In this document: in pieces, positions 18,384 through 26,896 of the stretch | Layout of the letters: each line of letters begins with the position of its first letter | Numbering within the stretch: the first letter of the stretch is position 1 | DNA from: Candidatus Iainarchaeum sp. | Lineage (GTDB): Archaea > B1Sed10-29 > WALL01 | Length of the DNA stretch: 43,066 bases | Direction of reading: 5' to 3' | Assembly (NCBI GenBank): GCA_021162685.1 | Contig: JAGGYF010000044.1 | Span: forward strand, 1-43,066 | Made by a program: the position numbers and the translations under genes | The notes under the pieces: model-generated | Databases searched by the model: none | Seen by the model: only the letters and a program-made list of their open reading frames with translations | Told to the model about the DNA's origin: nothing

Positions 18384-18568
18384 GGCGTTTTTCTTTCCCT
18401 GTATCTGGTTTTCTTAAACGCTGCCTGGACAGACTTTGCAATACTCATAGCAATGGTGTCTTTCTGATGGTCCGAGATACCTGGTATTGTGCTTTCTCCT
18501 CGGAGTTCCTTTGCCTTTTTCTTTACCCTCTTCCAGAGATGTGCAACACGTTCTGCCCATTCTCCCAT
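18380..18568 (-). CDS. Small basic hypothetical protein
   Basis: 62 aa, convergent with GNAT. Confidence 0.5.
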   Translation of the reverse strand: MGEWAERVAHLWKRVKKKAKELRGESTIPGISDHQKDTIAMSIAKSVQAAFKKTRYRERKTP

Positions 18569-18576
18569 GCTACCAC

Positions 18577-20394
18577 CTATTTTAATTCCTCTGTCTTTAA
18601 ATGCCTTTTCACTAATGACACAATGTATTCTCCTTTTTGCGGAGCCCTCTCAAGTATCTTTTTTCTGGCAACATCAAAAAATGCATTAATGTTCTCCCTT
18701 CCTGTTACAATCCCCTCCTTTTCTGCGCTGTGAGATATTAGCTTTGCGATCTCTCTTGCCAATACATCAGCAGCTTCCTCTTTCTTTGGGCTGTATATGC
18801 TTTTGCTTACATAATATACCTCTGGCTTTTCCTTTTCTTCAACTGTGAAGTTAGACAAGTCCCCATCTAACACCCAACCCGTTTTTCCAAACGCAGTAAG
18901 CATATGGTCAATTGCCCTCCCCACATGTTGCCTTAGCTTTCCCTGTTTGATCTCCTCCTCTGTAAATATCTTCCTCCACAGGTCTTCACCTTTATATTCC
19001 TCCCTTGTTATAAGCCCTCCTCCAACAAACACAAAATCAATTATCCTTGAGATGGGTATATGCTTGGAAAGTGTTTCGTCTACCTTCATCCTTTTCTCAA
19101 TTTCAAGTGTTGGTTCACGCGGGTGTTTTATAACCACACCATCTATAGTTTTATGTACTGTATGTTTGTCTGTTGATGCTAGGTACTCTCCAGTTATGGC
19201 AACATCTTTTATCTTGTGCACCAATCCCAATTTATCAATCTTACCAAATATCTTGTCCAAGAGGGATGGTCTTCCTACAACATATAAGGGAACCTTTATG
19301 TCAGGTGGTGGCTCTACTGGTTTTAGTGTTGTGGATGATACCTTTGCCTCCCCTTTTTTTAAATCCTTTATCTTCCATTTTTCCTCATGTAGATTTATCC
19401 CAGCCTTTTCCAATTCCTTATATCTGTTGAGCAGGGACTCCATCTCGTTTATAATCTCCTTTGCAGTTGATTGTGGATACTCATCATATATCCTTCTTTT
19501 GACATATTCTTTTAACTTCTCATAAACATGTTCCTCACCAGTTACCTTTTTCTCCTTTATTCTTGCATGGTCAAGTTGTGTAGCAATCATCCCAGCAGTA
19601 AAAAAAGGGACTTGTTCTTTGTTTATGTGCTCGCCTGGTACAATTATGCCTCTGTCTATATAGACAACATCATACTTTCTGCCTGATCTTGATATGTTGT
19701 CCAGGAATGTTCTCAATGTGTTTATCCTGGTTTTGTACTCATTCTGTACGTAATCTGGAAGGTATTTGAAATCAATCTTTTCTGTTTCCCCCTCCAAATC
19801 CTCTAATGTCTTCTGGAGTTTCTCCCTTAGATATACATCAGCCTCTCTTACAACAAAATTCGTCTGCTTTCCATCAATCACATATCCCTTTTTGGATGCA
19901 ACATCAATGATTGCATCCAACTGTTTTTTTATAATCTCTTCAAAGTCTCCTCTTCTGATTGCATCCTCATCAAACTCAATCCTAGACAAGTCATATGGCC
20001 CCTCATACGTTTCTGTCACTATTGCACCGTGTTTCTTATCTATAAATGGGGTGTACACAGGAATAGATGTTAAGATGACACTCCCAACCTCCATAAAATG
20101 CTTTGCTTTCTTCATGGTTTTTCCTATATCCAATGATTCCTTGATAGTGTCAGAGGTAGGGAATTTTGCGACAATGGGCCCTCTTGCTTCTTCATAGTCC
20201 CTGAGTGCCATATCTTTTATGAAACCAATACCTTCTCTTCTAAGCCCATGCTTTGTTGTAAATACATGGTATTCATTGCCTGAACGTATGTATTTATCTA
20301 CCTGGATAAAAGTAGCAAAAGGTTCTGGAATCCTCTTTTCCTTTAAGGATTCTGGAATCTCCTTAAAAGGCTCTGCCTTCTTCTTAAATACCAC
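18577..20394 (-). CDS. Large protein with two kinase-like (possibly degenerate) domains
   Basis: 605 aa; GYVIDGKQTNFVV...YDVVYIDRG and GWVLDGDLSNFTV resemble D-x(4)-N catalytic loops of kinase-like folds. Confidence 0.6.
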   Translation of the reverse strand: MVFKKKAEPFKEIPESLKEKRIPEPFATFIQVDKYIRSGNEYHVFTTKHGLRREGIGFIKDMALRDYEEARGPIVAKFPTSDTIKESLDIGKTMKKAKHFMEVGSVILTSIPVYTPFIDKKHGAIVTETYEGPYDLSRIEFDEDAIRRGDFEEIIKKQLDAIIDVASKKGYVIDGKQTNFVVREADVYLREKLQKTLEDLEGETEKIDFKYLPDYVQNEYKTRINTLRTFLDNISRSGRKYDVVYIDRGIIVPGEHINKEQVPFFTAGMIATQLDHARIKEKKVTGEEHVYEKLKEYVKRRIYDEYPQSTAKEIINEMESLLNRYKELEKAGINLHEEKWKIKDLKKGEAKVSSTTLKPVEPPPDIKVPLYVVGRPSLLDKIFGKIDKLGLVHKIKDVAITGEYLASTDKHTVHKTIDGVVIKHPREPTLEIEKRMKVDETLSKHIPISRIIDFVFVGGGLITREEYKGEDLWRKIFTEEEIKQGKLRQHVGRAIDHMLTAFGKTGWVLDGDLSNFTVEEKEKPEVYYVSKSIYSPKKEEAADVLAREIAKLISHSAEKEGIVTGRENINAFFDVARKKILERAPQKGEYIVSLVKRHLKTEELK

Positions 20395-20419
20395 AACAAT
20401 ATTATTGCAGAATTAGTTA

Positions 20420-20650
20420 TTAAATCTTCTGCAATTGCTCAATGAGGAACTTTTTTACGCCCTCATCATCTGGGATACCTATGCCCCCTTTATACCTCTT
20501 GTTTCCGTTTGGCATAAAGTAGCCCTTTGAGAGGCTTATAAATTCGTTGTCCTCAACCTTCTTTCTTGCGATTTCTATAAAGTTGTTGTTTCCATATCTA
20601 TATTCTTGTACAGATATTGTTGTGTATTCAACCATTCTAAACTCCTCCAT
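20420..20650 (-). CDS. Small protein, possibly PC4/YdbC-like ssDNA-binding fold
   Basis: FIEIARKKVEDNEFISLSKGYFMPNGNKRYKGGIGIPDDEGVKKFLIEQL. Confidence 0.4.
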   Translation of the reverse strand: MEEFRMVEYTTISVQEYRYGNNNFIEIARKKVEDNEFISLSKGYFMPNGNKRYKGGIGIPDDEGVKKFLIEQLQKI

Positions 20651-20749
20651 AATGCAGTGCTCTAATTGCTACATTTGGGGTTTAAAAAGCATGTGGTTTA
20701 TAAAGGATGGGATACATAATTAAAAGAGCTTTATAAAGAGGCGGTTTCT

Positions 20750-21022
20750 ATGGAGAACAAGTATAATATAAAAATAGTAAACATGGTTGCATCTGCAAAT
20801 TTTAATATAAATCTAGACCTCTTTGCGCTGGCAAGGGAGGTTGATACAGTAGAATACGAGCCAGAGCAGTTCCCAGGCGCTATTCTGAAGCTGAGCAACC
20901 CAAAAACAAGCCTCCTATTGTTCAAGAATGGAAAGGTTATATGCACTGGCGCCCGCTCTGAGAAGGATGTTGAGAAAGCGCTCAAGAAGACCATAGAAAT
21001 CATAAAGAAGTTTGCAGCATGA
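20750..21022 (+). CDS. Single-repeat (half) TATA-box-binding protein
   Basis: 90 aa IKIVNMVASANFNINLDLFALAREVDTVEYEPEQFPGAILKLSNPKTSLLLFKNGKVICTGARSEKDVEKALKKTIEIIKKFAA matches one TBP repeat; no second repeat follows. Confidence 0.88.
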   Translation: MENKYNIKIVNMVASANFNINLDLFALAREVDTVEYEPEQFPGAILKLSNPKTSLLLFKNGKVICTGARSEKDVEKALKKTIEIIKKFAA

Positions 21023-21054
21023 TTTTTATACTGCTATTGCCTTCTATGTAGTCA

Positions 21055-21795
21055 ATGGTACGCAGATGGAAAACAGGCATAAAGGGGTTAGATGAGCTGT
21101 TGAGCGGGGGCATTCCAGAGTCATCTCTTATTGGTTTAGTTGGAAGCCCCGGCACTGGAAAAACAACATTTGTTATGCAGATGACCTATAACGCGCTCAA
21201 GGAAGATATGCCTGTAATCTATGTAGTAACTGGTTACCCTATAGATGAGTTCAAGGGGAGAATGAAGGAGGAGGGATATCTCCTAAAATCATTTAAAAAG
21301 AATATATGCTTCATAGATGCGTTCTCATGGAGGCTGCCAAATGCAAGAAAGGACGAGCACACACTCAGCTCATTAACTGCCTTGAACGATCTAAACGCAA
21401 TGATAAAAAATGCCATAGTTGATTTACAAATGGATACTAGTCCTGGGCTCATAGCAATTGATTCATTATCAGATTTCCTGTTGTATAATGACCCAACAAG
21501 TGTGTACAAGTTTCTCCAACTCCTTTCTGGTTTAGTGAAGGCATATACCTCTGTTGGTATCGTGGTTATTGAGCAAGGATTGCATGATGAGCAGGTACTA
21601 AAGACCATTGAATACATTACAGATGGAACCTTAGAGCTGAAGATGTTTGGCGATAAAAGAATGGGCAGAATAAAACGAATGAAGGACACTGCTCACCCGT
21701 TAGATTGGGTTGAGTTTGAACTCGGAAAGGAAATTATTATAAAAGTGAATGGCGATTTATTGTTTAAACATGGGATGATAAAAAAACCCAGGTGA
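21055..21795 (+). CDS. KaiC/RadA-like RecA-superfamily ATPase
   Basis: TGIKGLDELLSGGIPESSLIGLVGSPGTGKTTFVMQMTYNALKEDMPVIYVV; Walker A GSPGTGKT; Walker B LIAIDSLSD. Confidence 0.85.
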   Translation: MVRRWKTGIKGLDELLSGGIPESSLIGLVGSPGTGKTTFVMQMTYNALKEDMPVIYVVTGYPIDEFKGRMKEEGYLLKSFKKNICFIDAFSWRLPNARKDEHTLSSLTALNDLNAMIKNAIVDLQMDTSPGLIAIDSLSDFLLYNDPTSVYKFLQLLSGLVKAYTSVGIVVIEQGLHDEQVLKTIEYITDGTLELKMFGDKRMGRIKRMKDTAHPLDWVEFELGKEIIIKVNGDLLFKHGMIKKPR

Positions 21796-21799
21796 TATT

Positions 21800-22216
21800 A
21801 TGAATGGCATATGTGATGTTGGAGCATTTGAGACATGTATATACGCCCTCTACTTTGTGAGCTTTGTACTGAACATTATAGCAGTATATTATGCATGGCA
21901 GTTCCGCAAATGGTATGCAGAGGAGGTTGGGAGGGCATTGAAGTTTATATGTTACTCATTCACGCTTCTTCTGGTTATCTACGTGACTATTGGGCTTTCT
22001 ATTATCTACAGTCAGGTAGAATATGGCGTTGTTTTGATGCCGCAGATAGATAATTCATGTGTTCCATGGTTATTAATACCATGGATCCTTATGTCACTAG
22101 TTGCAAGCGCACTCCTGTGGAAAGCGAGTACAATTATGAGAGACATGGCTGAACGTATTATTGAAAAGGAAAAACAGGATAGAAAACGAAAAGCCAGGAA
22201 ATCAAAGCCCAAGTGA
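21800..22216 (+). CDS. Membrane protein with three hydrophobic helices and a basic tail
   Basis: 138 aa immediately downstream of the ATPase; C-terminus KEKQDRKRKARKSKPK. Confidence 0.65.
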   Translation: MNGICDVGAFETCIYALYFVSFVLNIIAVYYAWQFRKWYAEEVGRALKFICYSFTLLLVIYVTIGLSIIYSQVEYGVVLMPQIDNSCVPWLLIPWILMSLVASALLWKASTIMRDMAERIIEKEKQDRKRKARKSKPK

Positions 22217-22633
22217 GGTTGGGATTTGCCCTACCTCATTATCCTGCTTTTGACGGCAGGGTGAGAGATTTCCTCTCGCCTTAACCGCTTGACGCTTACG
22301 CGTCAATTGGTTTCCTGGTTTCGGACAAGCCTACACCAGGACCGTAACCTACTCGCAGGAACTTGAGTTGCTCTTCCCTGGCTCGTTTCCAGGCATCTGA
22401 GCTTAAGCCAAGCAGGATGTTTCTTCCTGCTTAGTCACCTCCGTTTGGGGGAACACATGGTTCCGACCTACTCCGGAGAGCTTAAGTTGCTCTGCCTGGA
22501 TCCCCGGATTTCAGAGCTCAGGCGTCGGAGCATTTTGCTCCAACACTTAGGCTTGGTTCGGTGTGAGATGAGGAGCCATGAAGGCCCTCTTCAGTGACCT
22601 ACTACAAGCACCTGAGTTGCTCAATCCGGGGGG
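22194..22633 (-). ncRNA. Candidate structured RNA with three tandem homologous domains
   Basis: D1 22502-22631, D2 22389-22499, D3 22194-22381. Closing helices CCCCGGATT/AATCCGGGG, CCAGGCA/TGCCTGG, CCAGGGAA/TTTCCTGG; each followed by GAGCAA-CTYAGG/AAG helix and AGTAGGTY; no credible ORF across most of it. Confidence 0.85.
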
Positions 22634-22650
22634 CAATACTAGTGGAAATC

Positions 22651-22667
22651 TTATTATAAAAATATAT
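22651..22667 (-). promoter_or_regulatory. TATA-like promoter element for the tandem-domain RNA
   Basis: Minus ATATATTTTTATAATAA, centred about 27 nt upstream of the first closing helix. Confidence 0.55.
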
Positions 22668-22694
22668 CGTGCAAAAAATATATCTACTCATTTT

Positions 22695-23273
22695 TTAGTT
22701 ATCTCTTCTGAGTGCATTTGTAAATACTTCTCTAACCCAACTCTTCTCTTTGAGAAAATCCCGTAGGAAATGCTCAAAATACTGTTTGTTTACAAAAAGC
22801 ACACCATTGTATAATGCCCACCGTGATGGAGTGTCTAGTACATCAATACTGTAATCAACAAGACCTATGGGCAGAACTGTATGGTCCATTCCTGTTGCAA
22901 TAGAGAATGCCTTTCCAAGGTATCCAGCACCACAGCATTGCAAAAACAGGTCATCAGCGCTATTAAGAACATTACTACCTGCAACCATGAGCATACCGTT
23001 ATTATCAAATCTCAGCTGCTTCTCTGTGCCTTTCTGTGTCTTTTCTTCTATGGAAAGCGCGGCCCAATGGTCTGGTTTCCACGCAAATATATCTACTTCA
23101 TAGGTATATGAGCGCCTCGGCAATGCCTTGTTCTTTTCAATCCATACCCTTGCCTCTGTGCTATTGTTGTTTTTTATAAAATCAGAGATTGTACTCTGCT
23201 TTAATCTGTGAATATAGTTCATCCCATACTTTTTTAGGATATTAACTATCCTCAATTCCTCTTCCAGTCCCAA
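22695..23273 (-). CDS. Hypothetical protein, possible PD-(D/E)XK nuclease-like fold
   Basis: YEVDIFAWKPDHWAALSIEEKTQKG resembles D-x(n)-ExK spacing. Confidence 0.45.
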   Translation of the reverse strand: MGLEEELRIVNILKKYGMNYIHRLKQSTISDFIKNNNSTEARVWIEKNKALPRRSYTYEVDIFAWKPDHWAALSIEEKTQKGTEKQLRFDNNGMLMVAGSNVLNSADDLFLQCCGAGYLGKAFSIATGMDHTVLPIGLVDYSIDVLDTPSRWALYNGVLFVNKQYFEHFLRDFLKEKSWVREVFTNALRRDN

Positions 23274-23371
23274 ACACTCACCAGCGGCCCTTGTTACTTA
23301 AACACATCTTCTGTTTATAAATATTATGGACTTAGCCCACATTTAAATATATAAAACGCTTTTCTATACTT

Positions 23372-23971
23372 ATGAAGCGCATAAAGAAGAAATTAAGGAA
23401 TATACAATGGGCAGTTTTTATTATTGTGCTCTCTTTGATCATATTTGCTATTGCTGTTTATTGGATAAGCGGCAGCCCAACCACCTACAACCAGACATAT
23501 GAGAAACCAGAGGGCACCATTCATCAAGAAAATAAGTCTGAGCCACAGTCTGAAAATACAACATTTGCCAGGCAGGAGACCAAGGTTGAAAACGCCACCA
23601 GAGAGATTAGGTGTGTAGACCTGATCACTGGTATTGATAGCATCCCGGATGCAATGGAATGTTTTGGTGATAATTATCTTGCTTGTACATACTACTTCTT
23701 GTTGAAGGCAAGAGAAGTCCAGGGGAGTGAATATGAGGACGGATATTATAAGCAACAACTAATCGTTGCATATGCGAATAAGGCAATGGAATGTGCGCAG
23801 TTTGGGCGGTATGTTGATAATCGTTTCCCAGAGGATACTGGCAAAACAATTAGCGTGTATCTGAATACATACCAAACCTGCTACGAAAACCAGGAATGTT
23901 GGAAGAGCATAGGAACAGAAGCATTGAAGGATGTTGATGCATTGATAGCTGAACTCAGTGGTTATATCTAA
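23372..23971 (+). CDS. N-terminally anchored/secreted hypothetical protein
   Basis: 199 aa; KKLRNIQWAVFIIVLSLIIFAIAVYWISG anchor then N-glycosylation-rich linker and cysteines. Confidence 0.65.
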   Translation: MKRIKKKLRNIQWAVFIIVLSLIIFAIAVYWISGSPTTYNQTYEKPEGTIHQENKSEPQSENTTFARQETKVENATREIRCVDLITGIDSIPDAMECFGDNYLACTYYFLLKAREVQGSEYEDGYYKQQLIVAYANKAMECAQFGRYVDNRFPEDTGKTISVYLNTYQTCYENQECWKSIGTEALKDVDALIAELSGYI

Positions 23972-24004
23972 ACATTTATATACTCCTGTTTGCAAAAAAG
24001 AATC

Positions 24005-25081
24005 ATGCCAATACCACCAACAACACCAGAGGAAGTTTTTAAACAATTCAGGCGTTTCAGAAACAAGGTCAAGTCATTTGAGAGAAGGAGTAAGTACCTG
24101 AGTTGCTTAAAGAGATTGACTGTCATTACTGACATTGTCAAATCAGAACCAAAGGCAAGTTTAGTGTTTGACCTTACAGATGAGAACCTTAGGCCTTTAA
24201 CTATGAAAGAGGCAGCCAAGACAGTTCGCATAGATATCTCACCTTTATTTAGGGATGAAACACAAGAGTTACTGAAAAGGCATTTTCTTAGAGGGAAGAA
24301 GGACATTGATGAGGTATTTGCAGAAGCATTGATGAACAATGCTGAATTAAATCCAGGTCATCGTTCAAATAGAGAGATGAAAGAACAACTGGTTAGTATC
24401 ATAAAGGATATGGAGATGAACGAAAAAGAAAAGATCGTAGGGATTCTCCTGGCACGTCCAGAAAAAGCACGACTTCCTGAGGGGGCTGATGAACAACTAA
24501 TATCTCTACTGGACGAATTCGCAGAGAATAGCGATATACTCAACCCTCGACTCATATATGTTCCGACATATGTGCCGCGAAACCATATTTTAGCAAGAAT
24601 ACCTGATGAACAAAAAAGGTTGATGGAAGAACAAAAGATATTAGAAGCAGAGGGAAGAATGTTTTTAGAGCCAATAAAGAATATGTTAAGATCCATAAGC
24701 AATTCAGATATAAAAGAGAAACACCTTGAAAATCTTGATGCATTTCTATTTGATTTGAGAGAGAGGCACACACATATCCTTGAAACGAAGATCAATGATA
24801 TCCCATTTAGGATGCACTACAACCCATTTACTGGTGAGTTTGGGATTAGTTCAAACAATCTTCATAAATTATTGGAGCATTTGGGCGACCCCCTCATAAA
24901 ATATAAGGAGAACATAAGACCATACTCCTTAGAATTTGAAATAGACAAGGAGGGAAATATAACAATACCAAAAAAGCGAAAAACAGAAAACACGTTCTCC
25001 TATGTCTATGTTCCATACACTGCGCTATTCCAAGCACTACACAAAAGGTATAAAGAAAAGATTGCGGAAGAGTGGAAATAA
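24005..25081 (+). CDS. Hypothetical protein
   Basis: Long ORF from ATG MPIPPTTPEEVFKQF; charged helical. Confidence 0.7.
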   Translation: MPIPPTTPEEVFKQFRRFRNKVKSFERRSKYLSCLKRLTVITDIVKSEPKASLVFDLTDENLRPLTMKEAAKTVRIDISPLFRDETQELLKRHFLRGKKDIDEVFAEALMNNAELNPGHRSNREMKEQLVSIIKDMEMNEKEKIVGILLARPEKARLPEGADEQLISLLDEFAENSDILNPRLIYVPTYVPRNHILARIPDEQKRLMEEQKILEAEGRMFLEPIKNMLRSISNSDIKEKHLENLDAFLFDLRERHTHILETKINDIPFRMHYNPFTGEFGISSNNLHKLLEHLGDPLIKYKENIRPYSLEFEIDKEGNITIPKKRKTENTFSYVYVPYTALFQALHKRYKEKIAEEWK

Positions 25082-25084
25082 AGT

Positions 25085-25582
25085 TTACCCAATCGCCGTT
25101 TTCACATGCTCTTCTTTCTTCCTTTTCTTCACGTGTGTTGCTGCCTTTTTTATGTGTTCTTTTACTGATATCTTCTTTTTACCTTTCTTTGGTGCTTTTA
25201 GGTATAATTGAGCAGCAACAAACCCAACTGCAAAGTTATATAATGCACTCCACTGTGTTTCAACCAAACCAGCAAGTTTTTGTTTTGTGTAGAAAAGGAA
25301 TTCATACCATTTCCCAGGTGTTGAGCCAATAAATGTTACCAAATAACCATCCTTTTCTGGTGCAACCAACCATTTAAATCTGTATTCATATGGGATAAAC
25401 CTTACAACGCAAAATATAAGGCCTTTATTTGGATTTACTTCAAGTGTTGCATCAAATCCTGGCTCTTTGCCATAATTAAATCTAGCATCATCAATTAATC
25501 CTTCTGATATGGACTCAATGGCCCTTACGATAACCTCTTTTGGGATATGCCTGAAATGTGCCTGTTCCTTTATTATAGCCAT
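25085..25582 (-). CDS. Hypothetical protein
   Basis: MAIIKEQAHFRHIPKEVIVRAIESI...; lysine-rich tail. Confidence 0.65.
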   Translation of the reverse strand: MAIIKEQAHFRHIPKEVIVRAIESISEGLIDDARFNYGKEPGFDATLEVNPNKGLIFCVVRFIPYEYRFKWLVAPEKDGYLVTFIGSTPGKWYEFLFYTKQKLAGLVETQWSALYNFAVGFVAAQLYLKAPKKGKKKISVKEHIKKAATHVKKRKKEEHVKTAIG

Positions 25583-25627
25583 ATACACACCACCTTTTTG
25601 AAATACTGCATATGTATTTAAAAAGAT

Positions 25628-26614
25628 TTACCAATCTGTTAGCTTTCTCTGTGTGCTTTCTGATAAGGGCTTGGCTTTGAACCCTCTCCTACGCAGTTGC
25701 CTGGCGAATTCTTTTGCATAGCCGTGTACTGTATATACCTCTCTTGGGTTGCTCTGCTCTACATACTCAATAAGCTGGTTGAAATCTGCATGGTCACTGA
25801 GTTGAAATGCTCTATCAACTCCCCTATTTCTAAATGAATACATCTTTGCCCAGCCCGTCGCAATGCCAGTTACTACAGGATACGAGAATTGTGCTTCAAT
25901 AGCGTCAACAAATTTTCTGTTCAACATATGTGTTGGGACAATAGCAACAAAGTTATCCCGCATGATCTCTTTTGCTTCATCACTATCAAATGACAGGTAT
26001 TTTCCAAGTTTTACTCCATTTTTCTCATAGATTTTGTTGATAGCCGCAATCTTTGGATGGACAAGAACAACATCACACACTTCACTCAATATCTTTGTCA
26101 ATTCCTGCGCTTTTCCGAATGAGTATCCTCCCATCAAGATAATCCTGCCTGCATCCATGTTTTTTTTAGCCCATGCTGCTATCTCATGGCACACCTCTTC
26201 ATGTTTTGGAAATTCAAAATGATTCAATCCAAACGTTGATTCAATAATCAAGATGTCTGCGTGCAGGATGTCTGCTCCTGGAAATAAGATTGAGTCCTCC
26301 ACCCTTATGTCTCCTGTGTATACTATGCCAGAATCCAACATAAATTGAGAAGAGCCCAATACATGTCCAGCATTGTAAGATGTTATAAAATCATCTCCAA
26401 TCTGCACCTTTTTGTTATATTCTATTACTTCGCCATCTATACCCGAAATCTGTAATGTCTGCCTTGTCATCAACATCTTTGTTTTGTGAGGTACTGCATG
26501 ATCTGAATGCGCGTGTGAGATACATACTATACCCTCACTTACGCTCTTATGCGGATCAAAAAGTATTTTAGTATCCTTTCTTACATATGTTATACCGTTG
26601 TTCATGTAGAGCAT
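25628..26614 (-). CDS. Metallo-beta-lactamase-fold nuclease (mRNA 3'-end processing/SNM1-like)
   Basis: VCISHAHSDHAVPHK; GHVLGSSQFML; YTGDIRVEDSILFPG; QLSDHADFNQLIEYVEQ. Confidence 0.82.
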   Translation of the reverse strand: MLYMNNGITYVRKDTKILFDPHKSVSEGIVCISHAHSDHAVPHKTKMLMTRQTLQISGIDGEVIEYNKKVQIGDDFITSYNAGHVLGSSQFMLDSGIVYTGDIRVEDSILFPGADILHADILIIESTFGLNHFEFPKHEEVCHEIAAWAKKNMDAGRIILMGGYSFGKAQELTKILSEVCDVVLVHPKIAAINKIYEKNGVKLGKYLSFDSDEAKEIMRDNFVAIVPTHMLNRKFVDAIEAQFSYPVVTGIATGWAKMYSFRNRGVDRAFQLSDHADFNQLIEYVEQSNPREVYTVHGYAKEFARQLRRRGFKAKPLSESTQRKLTDW

Positions 26615-26656
26615 AAGAAATAAAACTCAAGTATGATATTAAAGGGTTGTGGTATC

Positions 26657-26896
26657 ATGAAAAAGCAGGCAATTCTCTTCTATGCTGTTCTCTTCGTTCT
26701 TACGCAGATCCTTATGTATTTTAATAGGGCCTTTGCCCTCATCCTATTAGGTTCTGCCTTTATACTAATTGCTCCATTTATCATTATTGAGAGACATAGC
26801 ATAAAATACCTCAGGAATGAGTATGCTGCAGTGACTGTTGCCCTCATCTTAATGTTCCTTGGTGGAGTCTGTTGGTACATTGCCTTTTCTATCTGA
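26657..26896 (+). CDS. Small membrane protein
   Basis: 79 aa with three hydrophobic helices. Confidence 0.5.
   Translation: MKKQAILFYAVLFVLTQILMYFNRAFALILLGSAFILIAPFIIIERHSIKYLRNEYAAVTVALILMFLGGVCWYIAFSI

Noticed and set aside
18845-19525. 226-aa plus-strand ORF
   Set aside because: Antisense shadow of the 605-aa kinase-like gene.
22550-22600. 5S rRNA-like CCGAACC...AAG stretch in domain 1
   Set aside because: Short resemblance only; the surrounding helices do not form a 5S fold.
22194-22633. RNase P RNA or SRP RNA identity for the tandem RNA
   Set aside because: Could not find the conserved GAGGAAA-GTCC/ACAGAA core of RNase P or the GGAAGNAGCAG SRP loop; three homologous domains fit neither. 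A covariance-model search is still required.
24080-24110. CCTGAGTTGCTT inside CDS 24005-25081, resembling the CCTGAGTTGCTC motif of the tandem RNA
   Set aside because: Single 11-nt match in a coding region without the partner helices; likely chance.
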